Position numbers and translations under genes: made by a program
Shown here: piece by piece, positions 59,224 through 64,000 of the stretch
Layout of the letters: the number at the start of each line of letters is the position of its first letter
How positions within the stretch are numbered: the first letter of the stretch is position 1
Assembly (NCBI GenBank): GCA_050015275.1
Contig: JBEKBS010000002.1
Span: 96,211 to 160,210, forward strand
Direction of reading: 5' to 3'
Length of the DNA: 64,000 bases
DNA from: DATKJS01 sp050015275
GTDB taxonomy: Bacteria; Acidobacteriota; Aminicenantia; Aminicenantales; Saccharicenantaceae
Notes under the pieces: generated by a model
What the model was told of the DNA's origin: nothing
Seen by the model: only the letters and a program-made list of their open reading frames with translations
The model's database searches: none

Positions 59224-60023
59224 GCCGCCGGCCGAACCCTTCGACCCGCTCCGCCCGGACGTGGCCGCGTCTTCCGGGAGACGCTCCGACGCGCCTCCCC
59301 GCCGGCCCGCCGGATGCAGGCCAGGGCGCCGACGCGCATCGGCTCGATGAGCGGCACGGGCAGGTCCTCATCTCCGAGGACGAGCGGGATCTCGGTGCAG
59401 CCGGCCACGATGCCACCGGCCCCTCTTCGGACCAGGCCCGCGGCGACATCCAGGATCGCGTTCCGGGGCGTGCCCGCCGTGGCGCCGGCCTTGATCCCCC
59501 TCCGGCCGTAGATCGCGCTCATGATCCTCTTCTGGGCGCGGGCGTCGGGGACGAGGACCTCGATGCCGGCCGCCTCGAAGGCGTCATGGAAGACCCGCGA
59601 CCGGACGGTTCCGGCCGTGGCGATGAGGCCGATCCTTTTGATCCCAGGATGACGCCCCCGGACCTCGCTGACCGTTTCGTCGAGGAGGTTGACGACCGGG
59701 AGGGGCGACCGGGCCGCGAGGGCGGGGTAGAAATAATGGGCCGTGATGCAGGGCATAACGGCGAAGTCCGCTCCGGCCCGGCGCAAGGCCTCGACGCCGC
59801 GGAGGAGAAAAGGCAGGGGGCTCGGCCCGCCGCGGAGGATGGCCTCGGTCCGGTCCGGGACCTGGGGCAGGCTGCAGACAACGACGGGGATATGGTCCTG
59901 GTCCCGGGAGACCCGCGTGTTCCTGGTGACGAGGCCGAAGAAATAGGCCGTCGCTTCCGGGCCCATGCCGCCCAGGACCCCGATGGTCTTGAGCTTCGTC
60001 TTCCGGGCGGCTTTCATTCCCAT
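59220..60023 (-). CDS. Aspartate/glutamate racemase family protein
   Basis: A 267-residue protein of the RacX/YgeA-type amino-acid racemase family: IGVLGGMGPEATAYFF, the first catalytic cysteine in MPCITAHYF and the second in AGCTEIPL. It should be cofactor-independent and racemise aspartate, glutamate or another amino acid. The start at 60023 follows AGGGTGA; 60017 and 60047 are alternatives. The C-terminal 25 residues are Arg-rich and unusual. Confidence 0.87.
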   Translation of the reverse strand: MGMKAARKTKLKTIGVLGGMGPEATAYFFGLVTRNTRVSRDQDHIPVVVCSLPQVPDRTEAILRGGPSPLPFLLRGVEALRRAGADFAVMPCITAHYFYPALAARSPLPVVNLLDETVSEVRGRHPGIKRIGLIATAGTVRSRVFHDAFEAAGIEVLVPDARAQKRIMSAIYGRRGIKAGATAGTPRNAILDVAAGLVRRGAGGIVAGCTEIPLVLGDEDLPVPLIEPMRVGALACIRRAGGEARRSVSRKTRPRPGGAGRRVRPAA

Positions 60024-60104
60024 TTTCACCCTATGATATCCCTCCATTCCCTGAAGGGCAAGGGGGACCGGCGGCGGGGACGCTTTTTTTCGGCCGGCTT
60101 TTCT

Positions 60105-60112
60105 GGTAATAC
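60105..60112 (+). promoter_or_regulatory. Extended -10 element for pgeF
   Basis: TG (60104-60105) plus TAATAC (60107-60112) makes an extended -10. The ATG at 60121 is 8 nt downstream and has no Shine-Dalgarno. No good -35 is seen. Confidence 0.4.
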
Positions 60113-60120
60113 ATAGGCTC

Positions 60121-60834
60121 ATGGCAGAAGCCGGGAAACCTTACCTCACGGTCCCGCGCTTGGACCGGATCCCCTGGCTCGTCCATGGGTTCGGGACCGG
60201 GGCCTGGCGGGAGGAGGATCTCTCCCGGCCCGGGGAGCTCGGGCGTTTCCGGCTCGTCATCATGCGCCAGGTCCACTCCGATATCGTCCACCGGGTGGAC
60301 GCGGCGCCCCCGTCCCGGCTGAGCGGCGACGCCCTGATCACGGACGCCGCCGGGCTTCTTCTCATCGTCAGGACCGCCGATTGCCTTCCCGTTCTTCTCG
60401 CGGATGAAAAAAACCGGGCCGTCGCCTCGGTCCATTGCGGCTGGCGCGGGACCCAGGCCAGGGTCCTCGAGCGAGCCGTCCGGGAGATGGGGCGGGCCTA
60501 CGGGACCGAACCAGCCCGCCTCGTCGCCGCCCTTGGCCCGTGCATCGGCCCGTCCTGCTACGAGGTCGGCCCGGAAATCAAGGAGAGCTTCGGCGCCGCC
60601 GGATTTCCTGCGGACGTGTTCAAGCCCGTCGCGGGCAGGCCCGGAAAGTCCCTCCTGGACCTGCGGAAGGCCAATGCCTGGCTTCTCCACGGCCTCGGCG
60701 TGAAAAAGGCGAACATCTGGACCTCCGGGGCCTGCACGCACTGCGATTCCGGCCTTCTTTCCTATCGCCGCGACAAGAGCGAACACCGCCGCATGTACAA
60801 CTTCATTGGGATCATCGGTTCTGGTAAGGGATAA
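60121..60834 (+). CDS. pgeF: PgeF/YfiH-type multicopper-oxidase-fold (laccase-domain) protein
   Basis: A 237-residue protein with the PgeF signatures MRQVHSDIVHRVD, RTADCLPVLLAD and SVHCGWRGT, giving the His-Cys-His zinc site. E. coli YfiH (PgeF) is a purine nucleosidase-like or peptidoglycan-editing enzyme that removes wrong amino acids from muropeptide precursors. The C-terminal ACTHCDSGLLSYRRD is also typical. It may be leaderless. Divergent from the racemase. Confidence 0.9.
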   Translation: MAEAGKPYLTVPRLDRIPWLVHGFGTGAWREEDLSRPGELGRFRLVIMRQVHSDIVHRVDAAPPSRLSGDALITDAAGLLLIVRTADCLPVLLADEKNRAVASVHCGWRGTQARVLERAVREMGRAYGTEPARLVAALGPCIGPSCYEVGPEIKESFGAAGFPADVFKPVAGRPGKSLLDLRKANAWLLHGLGVKKANIWTSGACTHCDSGLLSYRRDKSEHRRMYNFIGIIGSGKG

Positions 60835-60873
60835 GGCAAAGGAGGCCCAGATGAATAGAGAGGACGGAGGAGG

Positions 60874-60984
60874 ATGGCCGAAGCAATAGAGGAACAATGC
60901 GCAGGGGGTGTTCCCGGAGGAGGGCGTGTGGAGGGCCGAGCGGGCACGAAGGAAAAGAGGGACAATCCCTGGAGCAATGCGTAA
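60874..60984 (+). CDS. Possible 36-residue small protein
   Basis: MAEAIEEQCAGGV... ends ...DNPWSNA. GGAGGAGG lies just before the ATG (3-nt spacing). Ahead of it, a 12-codon frame (60851-60889) has AAAGGAGG. No similarity is recognised. The 315-nt gap 60835-61149 holds these, a CAGAAGTG/CACTTCTG inverted repeat (61006-61013, 61035-61042) and the purC promoter. Confidence 0.25.
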   Translation: MAEAIEEQCAGGVPGGGRVEGRAGTKEKRDNPWSNA

Positions 60985-61005
60985 AGACCCGTTTCAGATA
61001 TTTAC

Positions 61006-61042
61006 CAGAAGTGCAGCTCCGAGCCGCTCCGCCACACTTCTG
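61006..61042. repeat. Short inverted repeat before purC
   Basis: CAGAAGTG (61006-61013) and CACTTCTG (61035-61042) are perfect arms with a 21-nt spacer, about 60 nt upstream of the purC -35. Confidence 0.4.
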
Positions 61043-61098
61043 CTAGTCGCTTCTCGGAATCCGCTCCCTGCCGGAGGCCATCCCCGGAGCCCGCCGGG

Positions 61099-61127
61099 TT
61101 GCTTTTTCGGGGTGATTTCGCTATCCT
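61099..61127 (+). promoter_or_regulatory. Sigma70 promoter for the purC operon
   Basis: TTGCTT (61099-61104), a 17-bp spacer and TATCCT (61122-61127), 22 nt before the ATG. Confidence 0.6.
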
Positions 61128-61149
61128 AAGCGGGTCATAGGAGAAATCC

Positions 61150-62043
61150 ATGGAACGCACGATCGGCGATATCGACCTGGCCGGCATTCCTCTTTTCAAG
61201 AAGGGGAAGGTCCGCAATGTCTTCGCGATCGACGACAAGCTCCTGATCGTCGCCACGGACCGCATCTCGGCGTTCGACTGGGTCCTCCCGTCGCTCATCC
61301 CCTTCAAGGGAAAGGTCCTGACCCAGCTCTCGAAATTCTGGTTCGATTTCGTCGCCCTGGCCTGCCCCAACCACCTGATCTCGACCGAGGCCGGCGATTT
61401 CCCGGCCGCCCTTCAGCCGTTCAGGAGCGTCCTCGACAAGCGCTCCATGCTCGTCCGCAAGACCCGCGTCGTCCCGGTCGAGTGCGTCGTCCGGGGATAC
61501 CTCTCCGGCTCCGGCTGGAAGGAATACCGAACGGCGGGCAAGATCTGCGGGATCAAGATCCCCAAGGGCCTGAAGGAATCCGACAGGCTCGAGAAGCCGA
61601 TCTTCACGCCCTCCACCAAAGCGGACCAGGGCCACGACGAGAATATCTCTTTCAAAGAGGTCCAGAAGCTCATCGGGGCCGACCTGGCCAAGAAGATCCG
61701 GAAGGTCAGCCTCGAGGTCTACCAGAAGGCCGCCCTCTACGCCCTATCCAGGGGGATCATCATCGCCGACACGAAGTTCGAGTTCGGGCTCGTCGGCGAC
61801 GAGCTCGTCCTCATCGACGAGATCTTCACCCCGGACTCTTCCCGGTTCTGGCCGCTCGCGACCTACGCGCCGGGGATATCCCAGCCCAGCCTGGACAAGC
61901 AGTTCGTCCGGGACTATCTGGAGACCACGGGCTGGGACAAGAACTCCCCGCCGCCCGTCCTCCCCGCGGACATCGTCGCCAAGACGTCCGAGAAATACCT
62001 GGAGATCTACCGGCTCCTGACAGGCCAAAATGACCTCGGATGA
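61150..62043 (+). CDS. purC: Phosphoribosylaminoimidazole-succinocarboxamide synthase
   Basis: A 297-residue SAICAR synthetase joining CAIR and aspartate in purine synthesis. Signatures: GKVRNVFAIDDKLLIVATDRISAFD (seen in parts), VVRGYLSGSGWKEY, FTPSTKADQGHDENIS and IIIADTKFEFG. Length fits the longer, eukaryote-like form that also occurs in bacteria. TAGGAGA precedes the ATG. Overlaps the PHP gene by 4 nt and heads a four-gene run to the Fis-type gene. Confidence 0.96.
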   Translation: MERTIGDIDLAGIPLFKKGKVRNVFAIDDKLLIVATDRISAFDWVLPSLIPFKGKVLTQLSKFWFDFVALACPNHLISTEAGDFPAALQPFRSVLDKRSMLVRKTRVVPVECVVRGYLSGSGWKEYRTAGKICGIKIPKGLKESDRLEKPIFTPSTKADQGHDENISFKEVQKLIGADLAKKIRKVSLEVYQKAALYALSRGIIIADTKFEFGLVGDELVLIDEIFTPDSSRFWPLATYAPGISQPSLDKQFVRDYLETTGWDKNSPPPVLPADIVAKTSEKYLEIYRLLTGQNDLG

Positions 62044-62930
62044 GCGAACTGGTCGATTTCCACGTCCATTCCAACCGGAGCTGTGACGGCGATTTTTCGC
62101 CGGCCGAGCTCATCGGCTTCGCCCGGGAGAAGGGTTTCCGGGCCATTTCCATCGCCGACCACGATACCGTGGCCGCCTATCCCGAGGCCGTGGACCTCGG
62201 GCGGGAAGCCGCGGTCGAGGTCATCCCCAGCATCGAGGTGACGACGCTCTACGCCGGGCGGGAGTTCCACCTCCTCCTCCCGTTCGTCGACTGGGAGAGC
62301 GCGGCGATCGCGGCGATCATCGAGAGCCAGACCCGCTGCCGGACCGAGGAGGCCATCGAACGGGTCGACAAGGTCCGCAAGCTCGGCTTCGCCATCACCT
62401 GGGACGAGGTCCGCGAGAAGGTCAACGGGACGCCCCCCCTGGGCGTCAAGATCGCCCAGATCCTCCTCGACAACCCGGAGAACGAAAAGAACCCGGTCCT
62501 GGAGTTCTTCTACCGGAAGGAGAACCGGCCCTACGCCCCGTACATGTTCTACAAGGAGTTCTTCGCCGAGGGGAAGCACGCCTGCGTCCCCAAGAGATTC
62601 GTCAGCCTTTTTGACGTCCTGGCCGAGACCGCCGCGACGGGAGGAGTCCCGGTCCTGTCCCACCCCGGGGCCTATTTCCAGCAGACGACGCGGGAAGACG
62701 CCCGAACTCTCAAGGAGCACGGTCTGGCCGGGCTTGAGGTTTACACCTTCTATCATACGCCCGAGCAGGTCGGGTTCTACCGCGGCCTGGCCGAGGAGCT
62801 CGACCTCGTGCCCACGGCCGGGTCGGACTTCCACGGCCGGATCAAGCCCCACGTGGCCTTCGGAGCGCTCCGGGAAGGCCGTTATTGGATGGTCGAGCGG
62901 CTGAAAGAACGGAAGGGGAGGGCCGCATGA
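62040..62930 (+). CDS. PHP-domain phosphoesterase
   Basis: A 296-residue PHP protein of the YciV/RnaAM type: DFHVHSNRSCDGDFSP, IADHDTVAAY, IPSIEVTT, LSHPGAY and GSDFHGRIKP supply the trinuclear metal ligands. Relatives hydrolyse 3',5'-nucleoside bisphosphates and 5' RNA ends. Overlaps purC (ATGA) and cvpA (ATGA), so translation is coupled. Confidence 0.9.
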   Translation: MSELVDFHVHSNRSCDGDFSPAELIGFAREKGFRAISIADHDTVAAYPEAVDLGREAAVEVIPSIEVTTLYAGREFHLLLPFVDWESAAIAAIIESQTRCRTEEAIERVDKVRKLGFAITWDEVREKVNGTPPLGVKIAQILLDNPENEKNPVLEFFYRKENRPYAPYMFYKEFFAEGKHACVPKRFVSLFDVLAETAATGGVPVLSHPGAYFQQTTREDARTLKEHGLAGLEVYTFYHTPEQVGFYRGLAEELDLVPTAGSDFHGRIKPHVAFGALREGRYWMVERLKERKGRAA

Positions 62931-63457
62931 ACTGGCTCGATGTCGTTTTCATCGTCATCCTTCTCGCGACGCTCATCATCGGGATCGTGAAGGGGCTCGT
63001 CAGGCAGGTCATCGGCCTCGCGGCCGTCATCCTCGGCCTGGTCCTGGCCGGCCTTTATTACGAGGGGGCAGCCGAGATCATCCAGAAGCTCGTCCACGAC
63101 CAGCTGATCAGCAATTTTCTGGGCTTCCTGGTCATCTTTTTCTGCGTCCTGGCCATGGGCGCCCTGATCAGCCACCTCGTCTCCAAGGCCATGAAGGGCC
63201 CCCTGGCCTTCGTCAACCGCTTTTTCGGCGGGGTCTTCGGGCTCCTCAAGGCCGTCCTTATCTGCGGCATCATCGTGTTCGCCCTGACGGCGTTCGGCAT
63301 CGCCCGCCCGGCCCTCGAGACATCGCGGCTGGCCCCCATTTGCCTCGGGATCACCCGGGCGGCGGTCAACCTCATCCCCCAGGACCTGCGGGCCAAGTTC
63401 AACCAGTCGTACCAGGAGATCCGCAGGAGCGGAGGAAAATATGGAGAAAAAATTTAG
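62927..63457 (+). CDS. cvpA: CvpA-family membrane protein
   Basis: A 176-residue protein with four hydrophobic helices and the CvpA start WLDVVFIVILLATLIIGIVKG. CvpA is required for colicin V export in E. coli and is linked to purine-gene regions, as here downstream of purC. GGGGAGG precedes the ATG at 62927. Its end overlaps the next gene by 17 nt. Confidence 0.88.
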   Translation: MNWLDVVFIVILLATLIIGIVKGLVRQVIGLAAVILGLVLAGLYYEGAAEIIQKLVHDQLISNFLGFLVIFFCVLAMGALISHLVSKAMKGPLAFVNRFFGGVFGLLKAVLICGIIVFALTAFGIARPALETSRLAPICLGITRAAVNLIPQDLRAKFNQSYQEIRRSGGKYGEKI

Positions 63458-63677
63458 CGACCTCAACATCCACCAGAAGCTCGAGCTCGTCATCCGGGAG
63501 ATGGTCGAGAAGGAGCTCAGCCTCAAGGACGTCCTCCGCGAATTCGAGAAGATCTTCTTCGAGCAGACGGCGAAGAAGTATGAGGGGAACAAGACCAAGA
63601 TGGCCAAGGCCCTCGGAATCCACAGGAACACCCTCCAAAACCGGGCCAAGGCCCTGAAGATCAAAAAAAGGTATTAG
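63441..63677 (+). CDS. Fis-type helix-turn-helix protein
   Basis: A 78-residue protein with an N-terminal helix pair (SDLNIHQKLELVIREMVEKELSL) and a C-terminal Fis-like HTH (NKTKMAKALGIHRNTLQNRAKALKI), as in Fis or the DNA-binding end of NtrC. It has no activation domain. Overlapping cvpA by 17 nt, it is the last gene of the purC run. Its stop codon lies inside the CIRCE-like repeat upstream of groES. It could be a nucleoid-type regulator. Confidence 0.8.
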   Translation: MEKKFSDLNIHQKLELVIREMVEKELSLKDVLREFEKIFFEQTAKKYEGNKTKMAKALGIHRNTLQNRAKALKIKKRY

Positions 63678-63700
63678 CAGTCTAAGAAGATGACTGCTAA
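63674..63700. promoter_or_regulatory. CIRCE-like inverted repeat with compensated change
   Basis: TTAGCAGTC-N9-GACTGCTAA, perfect 9-bp arms with the 9-nt CIRCE spacer. It differs from CIRCE (TTAGCACTC-N9-GAGTGCTAA) by one base per arm, swapped so that symmetry is kept. It is 48 bp upstream of the true CIRCE copy. Confidence 0.6.
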
Positions 63701-63718
63701 TTTCAGGCTCTCCGCCTC

Positions 63719-63746
63719 TTGACAAATCTCCCAATTCTTGTATACT
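63719..63746 (+). promoter_or_regulatory. Sigma70 promoter for groES
   Basis: Perfect TTGACA (63719-63724), a 16-bp spacer and TATACT (63741-63746). CIRCE begins 1 nt downstream, so HrcA would block the start of transcription. Confidence 0.85.
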
Positions 63747-63747
63747 A

Positions 63748-63774
63748 TTAGCACTCTGTGTTTCTGATTGCTAA
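63748..63774. promoter_or_regulatory. CIRCE element (HrcA operator)
   Basis: TTAGCACTC (63748-63756), a 9-nt spacer and GATTGCTAA (63766-63774). The left arm is consensus and the right arm has one mismatch (GATTG for GAGTG). Confidence 0.9.
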
Positions 63775-63794
63775 TTAAATAACAGGAGGTTTAA

Positions 63795-64000
63795 ATGAAG
63801 GTTCATCCCTTGCATGACAGAGTGCTCCTCAAGCGGATTGAGGAACAGGAAGTCAAGAGAGGCGGGATCATCATCCCGGACACGGCCAAGGAAAAGCCCC
63901 AGGAGGCCGAGGTCATCGAGGTCGGTAAGGGGCGGGTCAACGATGACGGGAAGACGATCCCTCTCGTTGTCAAGAAAGGCGACAGGGTCCTCATCGGCAA
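63795..64000 (+). CDS. groES: Co-chaperonin GroES (partial)
   Basis: The first 68 residues of GroES, cut by the window edge: VHPLHDRVLLKRIEEQEVKRGGIIIPDTAKEKPQ, followed by EAEVIEVGKG and KKGDRVLIG (segments quoted are family hallmarks). The mobile loop region (RGGIIIPDTA) is present. AGGAGGT (63784-63790) precedes the ATG. Controlled by the adjacent sigma70 promoter and CIRCE; groEL probably follows. Confidence 0.97.
   Translation, partial: MKVHPLHDRVLLKRIEEQEVKRGGIIIPDTAKEKPQEAEVIEVGKGRVNDDGKTIPLVVKKGDRVLIG

Overview
This 64 kb window is a gene-dense, GC-rich bacterial chromosome segment with no plasmid, phage or insertion-sequence genes that I can see. The gene mix (zinc-ribbon Ser/Thr kinase with TPR tail, several S9 peptidases, secreted glycosidases, RND and MacAB-type efflux, bS21, HrcA-type CIRCE control) suggests an anaerobic Acidobacteriota/Aminicenantes-like lineage. 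That placement is an inference from content, not a phylogenetic result.

Layout. 1-2.6 kb: a promoter, an AbrB-type HgcAB-associated protein and arsenite methyltransferase ArsM, then pyrE and a hotdog thioesterase. 2.6-21.5 kb: TSUP permease and a polysaccharide/peptide scavenging block: GH127, a GH146-like enzyme, a Ser/Thr kinase, a large unclassified secreted glycosidase-like protein, a GntR-UroD-like-GH95 operon and a DPP-IV peptidase. 21.5-28.9 kb: a Pgi-type isomerase, a lipase-glycerol kinase pair, and BON, methyltransferase, PepSY-like and beta-propeller proteins. 28.9-34.5 kb: an RND efflux operon (minus strand), then an S9 peptidase. 37-41 kb: envelope proteins and a TipA-like MerR regulator with its own 19-bp-spacer promoter.

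41.3-52.5 kb is the most striking region. A sigma54 (NtrC-type) response regulator with a strong sigma70 promoter is followed by a MEDS-PAS hybrid histidine kinase, two small genes, a DUF488 gene and a TolC-MacA-MacB export operon. Three of these units have matching -24/-12-type elements, and upstream of each lies the same TCCTGCCGG motif at 97, 108 and 118 bp, i.e. one helical turn apart. I read this as a self-contained enhancer-dependent sensing and export regulon.

52.6-57.2 kb: a metallophosphatase with a frameshifted tail, a low-GC oxidoreductase beside tRNA-Val, and an acidic zinc-ribbon membrane protein. 57.2-64 kb: housekeeping genes (phosphoesterase, lipA without a canonical start codon, rpsU, racemase, pgeF, purC, PHP, cvpA, a Fis-type HTH, groES). 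groES has a sigma70 promoter and a CIRCE element, and a second, compensated CIRCE-like repeat lies just upstream.

Several genes (23354, 36931, 52647, 55786 and possibly 60121) have good -10 boxes only 6-8 nt before the ATG and no usable Shine-Dalgarno, so leaderless transcripts appear to be common in this genome.
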